A DNA stretch of 28,910 nucleotides from Deferribacterales bacterium UBA4806 (lineage in GTDB: Bacteria > Chrysiogenota > Deferribacteres > Deferribacterales > UBA228), in the NCBI GenBank assembly GCA_002402635.1, contig DHGE01000170.1:1-28910 (forward strand), read 5' to 3'. The notes under the pieces were generated by a model. The model did no database searches, had not been told where the DNA came from, and saw only the letters and a program-made list of their open reading frames with translations. The position numbers and the translations under genes were made by a program. The stretch's first letter is position 1. Each line of letters starts with the position of its first letter. This document shows positions 1-7,773 of this stretch, piece after piece.

Positions 1-794
1 TTTTGGAATCTAATGGTTCTTCATCGATGGCTACAGTCTGTGGTGGTTGCCTTTCCTTAATGGATGCTGGTGTTCCGGTTAAAGATATAGTTGCTGGAAT
101 TGCAATGGGTTTGATATATGAGAGTAACAAGTATATTGTACTTACTGACATCATGGGTATAGAAGATCATCTAGGAGACATGGATTTTAAAGTAGCTGGA
201 ACAGAAACTGGTATTACTGCACTGCAGATGGATATTAAAATTGAAGGTTTAAGTGAAAACATACTGAAAGAGGCATTAGAGAAAGCAAAAGTTGCTAGAC
301 TTTTTGTATTAAAGAAAATGAAGGAAGTACTTGCACAACCAAGGAATACATTATCTCCTAATGCTCCAAGATATGAAACTATTAAGATTAATCCCGAAAA
401 AATAGGTCTATTAATTGGCCCTGGGGGCAAAATGATAAAGAGCATAATTGAGGAAACAAAGGCCACCATTGATATCTTAGAAGATGGTTTAGTAAATATT
501 TTTGCAAAAGATAAGGAGACTATAGAAAGGGCAAAGGAACTTATTAATGCTGCAATACAAGAATTAGTTGAAGATAATGTTTATAAGGCTAAAGTAAAAA
601 AAATAGTGGATTACGGTATGTTTGTTGAAATTCTACCAATTGGTGTTGAGGGACTTGTTCATATTTCGCAAATTGATAAGGATAGAGTTGAAAAGGTTAG
701 TGATCTATTTAAAGAAGGTGACATAATTGAAGTTAAGTATATGGGGAAAGATGCACAGGGTCGTATAAAATTATCAAGAAAGATTTTGTTATAA
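1..794 (+). CDS. pnp: Polyribonucleotide nucleotidyltransferase (PNPase), C-terminal part
   Basis: PNPase degrades RNA 3' to 5' by phosphorolysis and works in the cytoplasm, often with the RNA degradosome. The visible 264 or so residues open with the second RNase PH catalytic domain: LESNGSSSMATVCGG holds the phosphate-binding serines, and AGIAMGLI follows. A KH domain comes next, with the GxxG loop seen as IGLLIGPGGKMIKSI near residues 132-146. An S1 RNA-binding domain closes the protein (GMFVEILPIGVEGLVHISQI near 204-223). The reading frame is open to the left edge, so the start and the first RNase PH domain (around 440 residues in the family) lie outside the window. The codon at 3 is internal, not a start. 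The stop TAA (792-794) shares its last base with the ATG of dut, which implies translational coupling. Confidence 0.97.
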   Translation, partial: LESNGSSSMATVCGGCLSLMDAGVPVKDIVAGIAMGLIYESNKYIVLTDIMGIEDHLGDMDFKVAGTETGITALQMDIKIEGLSENILKEALEKAKVARLFVLKKMKEVLAQPRNTLSPNAPRYETIKINPEKIGLLIGPGGKMIKSIIEETKATIDILEDGLVNIFAKDKETIERAKELINAAIQELVEDNVYKAKVKKIVDYGMFVEILPIGVEGLVHISQIDKDRVEKVSDLFKEGDIIEVKYMGKDAQGRIKLSRKILL

Positions 795-1228
795 TGCAAA
801 TGTTTGAAGTTAAGGCAAAGGTTGTAGATGGTGCAATATTACCGGCTTATCAGACGGATGGCTCGTCAGGGCTTGATCTGACAAGTTATGAAGATGGCAT
901 TATAGATGCCTTTGATGTTAAACTGGTTAGAACTGGTTTATTTTTAGAAATACCAAATGGAATAGAAGGGCAAGTTAGAACTAGAAGTGGTCTTGCTTTA
1001 AAAAATAGAGTTATTGTTTTGAATAGTCCAGGAACCATAGATAGTGACTATAGGGGAGAAATTAAACTGATTCTTATGAATTTAGGCAAGGAACAATTTA
1101 GTTATAGAAAGGGTGATAGGCTTGCTCAAATTATTTTTTCTCAAGTCATGAAAGTAAAATTTAAAGTAGTAGAAAACATATCTGCTACATCAAGAGGGGT
1201 AGGTGGTTTTGGGCATACAGGAATTTGA
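794..1228 (+). CDS. dut: Deoxyuridine 5'-triphosphate nucleotidohydrolase (dUTPase)
   Basis: Trimeric dUTPase converts dUTP to dUMP and pyrophosphate. It keeps uracil out of DNA and feeds dTMP synthesis. At 144 residues the length is normal. The five family motifs appear in order: SSGLDL (near 24-29), RTRSGLA, GTIDSDYRGEI with the catalytic Asp, GDRLAQIIF, and a C-terminal RGVGGFGHTG. The last motif usually reads GFGSTG and here carries His in place of Ser, a mild variation. The start ATG overlaps the pnp stop by one base. A second Met two codons later is an equally possible start. The gene belongs to the long housekeeping run starting with pnp. Confidence 0.96.
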   Translation: MQMFEVKAKVVDGAILPAYQTDGSSGLDLTSYEDGIIDAFDVKLVRTGLFLEIPNGIEGQVRTRSGLALKNRVIVLNSPGTIDSDYRGEIKLILMNLGKEQFSYRKGDRLAQIIFSQVMKVKFKVVENISATSRGVGGFGHTGI

Positions 1229-1279
1229 GTATGTACTTTCCTTGACTAATAAAAAATTAGAGGTAAATTATAAATATCA

Positions 1280-1852
1280 ATGTTTAGATTTTTAATCGAT
1301 ACTACTAATTCCTATTTGATATTGAGCGCAGTTCATGATGATGTTGTAATATTTACTTTTATTAATAAGTGCATTAATAAAATTAATGAAAATATATTGC
1401 CTACAATAAATGAGTGTTTAAAAAGCAATAAAATTACTCTCGAAAGTGTTGATGAATTTTATGTTATTGTGGGCCCTGGCTCCTACACAGGTATTAGAAT
1501 AGGGGTTGCCTCAATGTTGGCATTTTCAATTGCCTATGGCAAACCATTGTTAGGAATATCACTTTTAGATGCATTTGTTCTGTCGTTAGATAAATCTATT
1601 ATAAGAATATTTTATTGTATAAGAAAAAATTATTATATAACAAAATATTATAATTTTGAGAAAGATATTTATACTGATTATGAAGTTGTAGAAAAAGCTG
1701 ATCTAGATTCTAATGGCATTTTAATAGATGATAATATATATAATCCAGCAAATACGCTTTTGAATAAAAAATTAAAGTATTTTAAGAGGGATTATAAACC
1801 TATGTATTTTAGCAATACTTTTTATGATAAAATAAAAAATTCAAATATATGA
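1280..1852 (+). CDS. tsaB: tRNA threonylcarbamoyladenosine biosynthesis protein TsaB (YeaZ-like)
   Basis: TsaB is the non-catalytic partner of TsaD in the complex that makes t6A at position 37 of ANN-reading tRNAs. It has an ASKHA fold. The diagnostic stretch is GPGSYTGIRIGVA at about residues 65-77. It is preceded by an N-terminal beta strand (FLIDTTNSYLILSAV) and a helix rich in Ile, Asn and Lys. At 190 residues it is shorter than E. coli TsaB (about 230); the C-terminal half is weakly conserved in the family. A weak AGAGG lies about 17 bases upstream of the ATG. Partners TsaD, TsaE and TsaC are not in the window. The stop TGA (1850-1852) lies within the ribosome-binding site of the next gene. 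Confidence 0.9.
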   Translation: MFRFLIDTTNSYLILSAVHDDVVIFTFINKCINKINENILPTINECLKSNKITLESVDEFYVIVGPGSYTGIRIGVASMLAFSIAYGKPLLGISLLDAFVLSLDKSIIRIFYCIRKNYYITKYYNFEKDIYTDYEVVEKADLDSNGILIDDNIYNPANTLLNKKLKYFKRDYKPMYFSNTFYDKIKNSNI

Positions 1853-1860
1853 GGTGAAAA

Positions 1861-2085
1861 ATGGTGGAAAAAGAAGAAGAAATTGTAGAGCTGTTGAAGG
1901 GGAGTGATGATGAATTTAAAAAAGCATATTTTGAACATATTAGATTAGAACAGGACTTAGAAGCATTGTATAGCTTAAAATATTTTCCACCTGAAGTGGA
2001 AAAGAAAATTAAGGAAATAAAGATTCTCAAATTAAGATATAAAGATAAAATGAGTCAAATCATTTCACATTATAAAAATAAATAA
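1861..2085 (+). CDS. YdcH-like small protein (DUF465)
   Basis: A 74-residue, highly charged, all-helical protein. It resembles the DUF465/YdcH family: an N-terminal helix with an F-x-x-AYFEHIRLEQ-like segment, then a PPEVEKKIKEIKILKLRYKDKM segment matching the family's 'K-x-x-K-L-x-L-K-D' ending. The molecular role of the family is not established. A strong GAGGTGA (1851-1857) precedes the ATG and overlaps the tsaB stop, so the two genes are probably co-translated. The family call rests on pattern and length only; a generic coiled coil is the alternative. Confidence 0.75.
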   Translation: MVEKEEEIVELLKGSDDEFKKAYFEHIRLEQDLEALYSLKYFPPEVEKKIKEIKILKLRYKDKMSQIISHYKNK

Positions 2086-2120
2086 TCAAGTCGAATCTTT
2101 TAGACTAAGGAGTGTAGAAA

Positions 2121-3260
2121 ATGGAAAAAGAATATTCTTTTACGTCTGAATCTGTGACAGAAGGGCATCCTGACAAGATTGCTGATCAGATTTCAGATGC
2201 CATATTGGACGCAATGCTTTTGGATGACCCATATAGCAGAGTTGCTTGTGAAACAATGGTGACTACAGGACTTGCGATTGTTTCTGGTGAAATAACTACA
2301 AGAACATATGTAGACATTCCCTCGATTATTCGAGATACCATTATGAACATAGGATATACCAGAGCTAAATATGGTTTTGATTATGAAACATGCGGAGTTA
2401 TAACATCTATAAATAAACAATCTACAGATATCGCTATGGGAGTAGATACAGGTGGTGCAGGTGATCAAGGATTGATGTTTGGTTTCGCATGCGACGATAC
2501 AGAAGAATTTATGCCATTACCCATTATGCTAGCCCATAGGTTATGTATGAGGCTTGCTGAGGTGCGTAAAAAAGATATTCTACCATATCTAAGGCCAGAT
2601 GGAAAATCACAAGTGACAATACGATACTCTGGATATAAGCCTGTAGAAATTGAATCTGTCGTTTTGTCAGCTCAACATTCACCAGACACAAAATTACAAG
2701 ATTTAAAAGATGATCTTATAGAAAATGTAATAAAATTTGTTTTACCAAAAAATTTATATGATGAGGAAAAAATCATTTATCATATAAATCCGACTGGTAG
2801 ATTTGTATTTGGTGGACCTATGGCTGATTGTGGGCTTACGGGCAGAAAAATTATTGTTGATACCTACGGTGGAATGGCACATCATGGTGGAGGATGTTTC
2901 AGTGGCAAAGATCCTTCTAAGGTTGATAGAAGTGCTGCATACGTTGCTAGATGGATTGCTAAAAATATTGTTGCTAGTGGTGCTGCAAAACGTTGTGAAA
3001 TTCAGATTGCTTATGCAATTGGAATCAGTGAACCAGTATCTTTGATGGTTGATACCTTTGGTACTGGAGTTGTGGATGATAATATATTAGAAAAAATAAT
3101 AAGAGAAGAATTCGATTTAACTCCTAAAGGAATTATAGATGCTTTAGGCCTGAGGAAGCCTATATATAAAGAAACTGCAACTTATGGACATTTTGGTCGT
3201 AACCATTTTAGTTGGGAACAGTGTAATAAGGTCAATGAAATTAAACAAAGAATAGGATAG
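2121..3260 (+). CDS. metK: S-adenosylmethionine synthetase
   Basis: MetK makes S-adenosylmethionine from methionine and ATP, the methyl donor for DNA, RNA, protein and lipid methylation. The 379-residue length is typical of the bacterial enzyme. Visible motifs are TEGHPDKIADQISDAILD (near 13-30, with the active-site His16), GAGDQGLMFGFA, GGPMADCGLTGRKIIVDTYG and HHGGGCFSGKDPSKVDRSAA. The usual GGPxGD reads GGPMAD and the usual GGGAFSGKD reads GGGCFSGKD; both are small changes. An AAGGAG (2107-2112) precedes the ATG. The 35-base gap upstream is too short for a SAM riboswitch. The next gene recycles the product of methyl transfer, so the pair forms an activated-methyl-cycle unit. Confidence 0.98.
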   Translation: MEKEYSFTSESVTEGHPDKIADQISDAILDAMLLDDPYSRVACETMVTTGLAIVSGEITTRTYVDIPSIIRDTIMNIGYTRAKYGFDYETCGVITSINKQSTDIAMGVDTGGAGDQGLMFGFACDDTEEFMPLPIMLAHRLCMRLAEVRKKDILPYLRPDGKSQVTIRYSGYKPVEIESVVLSAQHSPDTKLQDLKDDLIENVIKFVLPKNLYDEEKIIYHINPTGRFVFGGPMADCGLTGRKIIVDTYGGMAHHGGGCFSGKDPSKVDRSAAYVARWIAKNIVASGAAKRCEIQIAYAIGISEPVSLMVDTFGTGVVDDNILEKIIREEFDLTPKGIIDALGLRKPIYKETATYGHFGRNHFSWEQCNKVNEIKQRIG

Positions 3261-3268
3261 GAGATAAG

Positions 3269-4531
3269 ATGAATAATTATCATATAAAAGATATTGAATT
3301 AGCAGAAGATGGACTAAAAAGAGTAATATGGGCAGACAAAGAGATGCCCGTGTTAGAAAATATACGGCAAAAATTCGCTAATGAAAAACCTCTTAAAGAT
3401 TTGAAGATATCTTGCTGTTTGCATGTAACTACTGAAACGGCAAATCTTATGAGAACACTAAAGGAAGGTGGAGCAGATGTATTGCTTTGTGCATCTAATC
3501 CATTATCAACACAAGATGATGTTGCAGCAAGTCTAGTTAAAGATTTTGATATTGCTGTGCATGCTATTAAGGGTGAAGATAACGATACATATTATAAACA
3601 TATATTAAAAGCAATTGAACACAGGCCTAATATTGTTATGGATGATGGTGCTGATCTTATCTCTACTTTAATGAAAAAAGGTGGCGATGCTATAAAGGAT
3701 ATCTTTGGTTCAACTGAAGAAACAACAACTGGCGTTATAAGGTTAAAATCCTTAGAAAAAAATAATATATTAAAATTTCCTGTAATTGCTGTTAATGATG
3801 CTCATACTAAATATTTATTTGACAATAGATATGGTACTGGGCAGTCAACAATAGATGGTATTATAAGAGCTACTAATACATTAATAGCTGGTAAAAATTT
3901 TGTTGTAGCTGGATATGGTTGGTGTGGGAAAGGGCTCGCAAATAAAGCAAGAGGATTAGGAGCAAAAGTTATAGTAACTGAAATAGATCCTATAAAAGCA
4001 CTAGAAGCTACCATGGATGGATTTTATGTAATGCCAATGAAAGAGGCCGTTAAACTGGCTGATATCATTGTTACTGTAACAGGAGATATTGATGTATTAG
4101 TAAAAGAGCATTTTATCTCAATGAAAAATGGCTGTATAATATGTAATTCAGGTCATTTTAATGTAGAAATAAATATAGAGGAATTAAAAAATTTAAGTAA
4201 AAAGATAAATAAAAATGTTAGAGAACTTGTAGATGAGTATATTTTAGAAAATGATAAAAAAATATATTTGATAGCAGATGGAAGATTGGTTAATCTGGCT
4301 TCTGCTGAAGGCCATCCTGCAATGGTTATGGATATGAGTTTTTCAACACAAGCTTTGTCAGTTGAGTACTTAAAGCATAATAAAAACAATCTAGGATGTA
4401 AAGTTTTAAACGTTCCAATTGAAATAGAAAACCATATTGCCGACACTAAACTAAAAACGTTGAATATTAAAATTGATAGATTAACTGAAAAGCAAAAGAA
4501 TTATTTGGAATCATGGGAATATGGAACATAA
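3269..4531 (+). CDS. ahcY: Adenosylhomocysteinase (S-adenosylhomocysteine hydrolase)
   Basis: AhcY splits S-adenosylhomocysteine reversibly into homocysteine and adenosine, using a bound NAD. It relieves product inhibition of methyltransferases. It is 420 residues, the shorter form common in thermophiles and archaea. The NAD-binding loop is GYGWCGKG (215-222). Residues matching the known catalytic set are His52, Asp126, Glu151, Lys181 and Asp185. The stretch LVNLASAEGHPAMVMDMSF near the C-terminus is a family signature, and the end WEYGT takes the place of the KPDHYRY tail of longer forms. It starts 8 bases after metK with GGAGA as ribosome-binding site. Its last 11 bases overlap the next gene. 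Confidence 0.97.
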   Translation: MNNYHIKDIELAEDGLKRVIWADKEMPVLENIRQKFANEKPLKDLKISCCLHVTTETANLMRTLKEGGADVLLCASNPLSTQDDVAASLVKDFDIAVHAIKGEDNDTYYKHILKAIEHRPNIVMDDGADLISTLMKKGGDAIKDIFGSTEETTTGVIRLKSLEKNNILKFPVIAVNDAHTKYLFDNRYGTGQSTIDGIIRATNTLIAGKNFVVAGYGWCGKGLANKARGLGAKVIVTEIDPIKALEATMDGFYVMPMKEAVKLADIIVTVTGDIDVLVKEHFISMKNGCIICNSGHFNVEINIEELKNLSKKINKNVRELVDEYILENDKKIYLIADGRLVNLASAEGHPAMVMDMSFSTQALSVEYLKHNKNNLGCKVLNVPIEIENHIADTKLKTLNIKIDRLTEKQKNYLESWEYGT

Positions 4532-5891
4532 AAAAAAATATAAGTTTGTTATAATTGGTGCAGGACCAGCTGGGATCCATGCTGCTAAATTATTAGTAAA
4601 TAATGGTCATAGGCCACTTATTATTTCAGAGAATATAGGTGGTAATTATTGTTATTCAGGAAGTGTGATATCTAATACACTCCTCTATTTAAGTGCCACA
4701 TATGAAGCATTTTTAAGAGATTGTAATAAATTATTGAAAAAGTCACTGATGCCTGATTTAGAAGGCATTGATGCAGGTAAAATAAAGAAGTATATAGAAA
4801 GTGTAATAAATAAATTTACAAAATATATTACTGATGAAATGTCCAATGGAATTGATTATATCAACGGTAAGGCTAATTTTAGAGATGCAAATACTATTGA
4901 GGTCTTAGATAAAAAAAGTAAATTGTTAATTGGATTTGAGAAAGTAATTATAGCAAGTGGATCAGCAAGTAAGAATTTTGATTTACCAAATAATGTAAAA
5001 CTATTAAAGTCAGATAATATACTCTCATTAGAGACATTTCCAAAGTCAGTTACAGTTATTGGCGGTGGATTTGTTGGCTGCGAGTTTGCTGTATTTTTTA
5101 AAAGAATGGGAGTAAATACAACGATTGTTGAGAAAACTGATCATTTACTAGCACATTTCGAAGAACAAATTGTCAAAAAACTAGAAGATAAATTTAAAAA
5201 AGATGGCATCTCAATATTTAAAAACATTCAAATTGCACATATAGATAAGGTAGGTAATAAGGGGATTATTTTCTGTGAAAATGGTGAAAAAATAGAGTCA
5301 GAGCAGATATTTATAGCTATAGGAAGGAAGCCAAATATTGAATTTTTAGAAATTGACAGAGCAAATATAAAAGTTAAAGAAGATATTCCCATTTTGAGTA
5401 ATAATTTTCAAACTACCAATGATAATGTATACATTATTGGCGACGCGACTGGTAGAACTATGTCAGTACCTTTCTGTATTTATTCAGCTGAAAAGGCAAT
5501 TAAACATATACTTTTTAAAGAAGAGAACAAAGATAAATATTTAGTTCCAAAGGTACTGTGTTTGAACCCAGATATTGCATCAATAGGACTTGATGAAAAA
5601 GAAGCTATTCAAGAGGGGTTTAATATTGATGTCGTTAAATATTCATATTCTTATCTGAAAAGACATGTAATTGAAATGGCACAGAAGGGTTTAATAAAAA
5701 TTATCTTTGATAAAAATACAAAAGAAATACTTGGAACGCATATTTTTGGTAGAGGAGGAGCAGATATTATTTCGAATTTTTCAATAATTATGCAATTAGG
5801 TATCAGTATTGATAGACTCTCAAATTGTTTCTTTAATCATCCAACATATGCAGAAATTATTAAAGAATTGGGACAGATGGTTGTTAACTAA
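4521..5891 (+). CDS. Lpd-fold FAD/NAD(P)-dependent oxidoreductase lacking the redox disulfide
   Basis: A 456-residue flavoprotein with the fold of dihydrolipoamide dehydrogenase, mercuric reductase and soluble transhydrogenase. FAD binding is shown by VIIGAGPAG (10-18) and by IIGDATGR about two thirds along. NAD(P) binding is shown by IGGGFVGCEFA followed by an acidic IVEKTD, which suggests NAD. The dimerisation domain ends in FNHPTYAEIIKE, which keeps the catalytic His440-Glu445 pair. The active-site segment that normally reads GGTCLNVGCIPSK reads GGNYCYSGSVISN (40-52): both redox cysteines are replaced (Tyr43, Ser48), and a lone Cys44 is out of register. It is therefore unlikely to be a normal disulfide reductase. 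A transhydrogenase-like or quinone-reducing role is possible but unproven. The start overlaps ahcY by 11 bases. Confidence 0.88.
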   Translation: MEHKKKYKFVIIGAGPAGIHAAKLLVNNGHRPLIISENIGGNYCYSGSVISNTLLYLSATYEAFLRDCNKLLKKSLMPDLEGIDAGKIKKYIESVINKFTKYITDEMSNGIDYINGKANFRDANTIEVLDKKSKLLIGFEKVIIASGSASKNFDLPNNVKLLKSDNILSLETFPKSVTVIGGGFVGCEFAVFFKRMGVNTTIVEKTDHLLAHFEEQIVKKLEDKFKKDGISIFKNIQIAHIDKVGNKGIIFCENGEKIESEQIFIAIGRKPNIEFLEIDRANIKVKEDIPILSNNFQTTNDNVYIIGDATGRTMSVPFCIYSAEKAIKHILFKEENKDKYLVPKVLCLNPDIASIGLDEKEAIQEGFNIDVVKYSYSYLKRHVIEMAQKGLIKIIFDKNTKEILGTHIFGRGGADIISNFSIIMQLGISIDRLSNCFFNHPTYAEIIKELGQMVVN

Positions 5892-6579
5892 AATAGTATT
5901 TTCTATTCTTTACTGGTTTTGTTTGGTTTTTTTTACATTGGTAGTAATATTTTATTCTCTGCCATTTTTCTTATTTAACAAAAATAGTAATATACTGAGG
6001 AAGCTGTCTTATCCATGGGGAAAAGCATTATTATCAATTACTTTTACAAGAGTAAATGTTTTAAATGGTCATAGTCAATTAAATATTAATGAAAACTATA
6101 TTTTTATGTGTAATCATAAAAGTTACTTTGATATATATATTTTGTTTGTAGTTTTAAAAGATTTTGATTTTGTGTTTTTAGTTAAGAAAGAACTTTTTAA
6201 AATTCCTTTTTTTGGCTGGGCATTAAAAAAAATAGGATATATTTCTATTGATAGAGGTAACACCAAACAAGCTGTAAAAAATTTTATAGATGTAGTTAAT
6301 ATCATTAAAAGAGGGCGTTCAGTTGCTATTTTCCCTGAGGGCACCCGCTCTGTTGATGGGAAGCTTTTACCATTAAAAAGGGGTGCTTTTACGATTGCAG
6401 AAAGGTCAAAATTAAAAATTGTACCTGTAAAAATTGGTGATACTCATTTAATCAATAGACGTGGTAAATTTTTGATAACACCCTTTAAAAAAATAGATGT
6501 TAGAATATATCCTCCCATAGAAACTATTGGAAAGAATACAGATGAACTTATAAGTATAGTGCGCAAATGCCTAGAGTAG
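5881..6579 (+). CDS. plsC: 1-acyl-sn-glycerol-3-phosphate acyltransferase (PlsC family)
   Basis: PlsC acylates lysophosphatidic acid to phosphatidic acid at the inner membrane in phospholipid synthesis. I place the start at the TTG at 5881. This gives 232 residues, a hydrophobic N-terminal segment from about residue 5 to 32, and an 11-base overlap with the previous gene. ATG codons at 5848 and 5809 are in frame but would extend the overlap to 44 and 83 bases with non-family-like sequence. Motifs, numbered from 5881: NHKSYFD (78-84) is the NHx4D catalytic motif, with His79 and Asp84. FPEGTRS (around 151-157) is the acyl-acceptor phosphate-binding motif. KIVPVKI near residue 180 fits block IV, though Val-Pro-Val is its only conserved core. 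Confidence 0.9.
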   Translation: MLTKIVFSILYWFCLVFFTLVVIFYSLPFFLFNKNSNILRKLSYPWGKALLSITFTRVNVLNGHSQLNINENYIFMCNHKSYFDIYILFVVLKDFDFVFLVKKELFKIPFFGWALKKIGYISIDRGNTKQAVKNFIDVVNIIKRGRSVAIFPEGTRSVDGKLLPLKRGAFTIAERSKLKIVPVKIGDTHLINRRGKFLITPFKKIDVRIYPPIETIGKNTDELISIVRKCLE

Positions 6580-7067
6580 GGCTGACAAAAGTTTCACTTA
6601 GCATAGGTTCGAATGTTGGCAATAGAATATTCTTTATAAAATTAGCATTAAAATATTTAGAAAAAATATTAAGGATTAATAAGATATCGTGTATATATGA
6701 AAGTATGTCGTTAAAAAAAGATAATCAAGGATATTATTATAATATAGTAATTGAAGTAGAAACGTGTTATACACCTGAAGAATTACTTAAATATATTAAA
6801 GATATTGAGTCACTCGTAGGAAGAAAAAAGAGAGGAAGGTGGGAAGAAAGGGAAATTGACATAGATATAATTGATTATAATAATAAAATATATAAAAGTG
6901 ATTATTTAACTATACCACACTATGATATGCATAACAGGAGCTTTGTTTTATATCCATTATTAGAGATAAATCCAAGTTATATCCATCCTATATTTAAAAA
7001 GAGTGTAGACGAAATGCTTAATGATCTCACAAATAAATTAAATATAAAAAAGATAGGAGGAATTTAA
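6567..7067 (+). CDS. folK: 2-amino-4-hydroxy-6-hydroxymethyldihydropteridine pyrophosphokinase (HPPK)
   Basis: FolK transfers pyrophosphate from ATP to 6-hydroxymethyl-7,8-dihydropterin, the step before dihydropteroate synthase in folate synthesis. The protein is 166 residues. It opens with LSIGSNVGNR (11-20), the family start motif. The core is RWEEREIDIDII (91-102), where Asp98 and Asp100 match the two magnesium-binding aspartates. It continues with IPHYDMHNRSFVLYPLLEI, the typical PHxxMxxRxFVLxPLxEI. The ATG overlaps the plsC stop by 13 bases. No other folate gene is adjacent. Confidence 0.94.
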   Translation: MPRVGLTKVSLSIGSNVGNRIFFIKLALKYLEKILRINKISCIYESMSLKKDNQGYYYNIVIEVETCYTPEELLKYIKDIESLVGRKKRGRWEEREIDIDIIDYNNKIYKSDYLTIPHYDMHNRSFVLYPLLEINPSYIHPIFKKSVDEMLNDLTNKLNIKKIGGI

Positions 7068-7068
7068 A

Positions 7069-7773
7069 ATGGCAGTAATTACAATATCAAGGGAATATGG
7101 ATGTCCTGCTGATGTAATTGCATTAAAGCTGTCTAGATTATTAAATTACAGATATTTAGATAAGCAGGTTATAAAATATGTTGCTATGATAGTTAATTTA
7201 CCAGAAGAAAAAGTTATGGCTTTTGATGAAGATAAACATTCAAACATTAGAACAATATTATCAAAGTATTTTGACATTGATATATTTAAAGATATGTTAA
7301 GCTTTAGTGAAGAGGAATTTAATAAAGAAATAGCTAATATAAAGCAAGAAGATTCAATTTTTGATGAAAAGATTATATATGATATGGTATTGGATGCTGA
7401 ATTATTCCAACGTATTGTTGAAAGAATAATAATATCTGAGTCTAAAAAAGATAACATAATTATTATTGGACGAGGTGGGCAATGTATCTTGAGGGATTTA
7501 GAGAATGCAATACATATAAGAATGGTAGCACCTTTAGAGGACAGAGTAAGATGGGTGGTTGAAAATGAAGGTTTAACAGAAGATAAAGCAAAAGATGTAA
7601 TTTTAGAAACCGATAAAAGGAAGAGAAAGTTTTTGAAGTATTATTTTAAAGAAGATATAGATGATTGCAATTTATATCATTTGTGTATAAATTTAGAATA
7701 TTTTGTTTTAGAGGAAGTTGTTGAATTAATTAGTAATGTTGTAAGTATTAAAGAAAAAGGACTTTATGAATAA
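7069..7773 (+). CDS. Cytidylate kinase-like protein (Cytidylate_kin2 family)
   Basis: A 234-residue protein resembling the cytidylate-kinase-like family PF13189. It begins with ITISREYG (4-11), the family's opening strand, and LSRLLNYRYLDKQVI follows. IIIIGRGGQCILRD in the middle (about 131-144) and IHIRMVAPLEDRVRWV are also typical; the arginines resemble the LID region of CMP kinases. The nucleotide loop that normally reads GSGG here reads GCPADVIA, so the usual glycine-rich P-loop is not obvious. The substrate is unknown; true CMP kinase activity should not be assumed. AGGAGG (7055-7060) precedes the ATG, and the start comes one base after the folK stop. The end overlaps hisS by 8 bases. 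Confidence 0.82.
   Translation: MAVITISREYGCPADVIALKLSRLLNYRYLDKQVIKYVAMIVNLPEEKVMAFDEDKHSNIRTILSKYFDIDIFKDMLSFSEEEFNKEIANIKQEDSIFDEKIIYDMVLDAELFQRIVERIIISESKKDNIIIIGRGGQCILRDLENAIHIRMVAPLEDRVRWVVENEGLTEDKAKDVILETDKRKRKFLKYYFKEDIDDCNLYHLCINLEYFVLEEVVELISNVVSIKEKGLYE

Noticed and set aside
1242..1269. Promoter TTGACT-16-TAAATT ahead of tsaB
   Set aside because: The -10 would overlap the likely ribosome-binding site and leave almost no leader; the gene more likely depends on readthrough from dut.
2086..2120. SAM-responsive riboswitch ahead of metK
   Set aside because: Only 35 bases separate the genes, with a plain ribosome-binding site; no room for a known SAM riboswitch.
5809..5880. Longer N-terminus for the PlsC gene
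   Set aside because: The extra residues lie within the coding sequence of the preceding flavoprotein and do not look like PlsC; the membrane segment begins right after the TTG at 5881.
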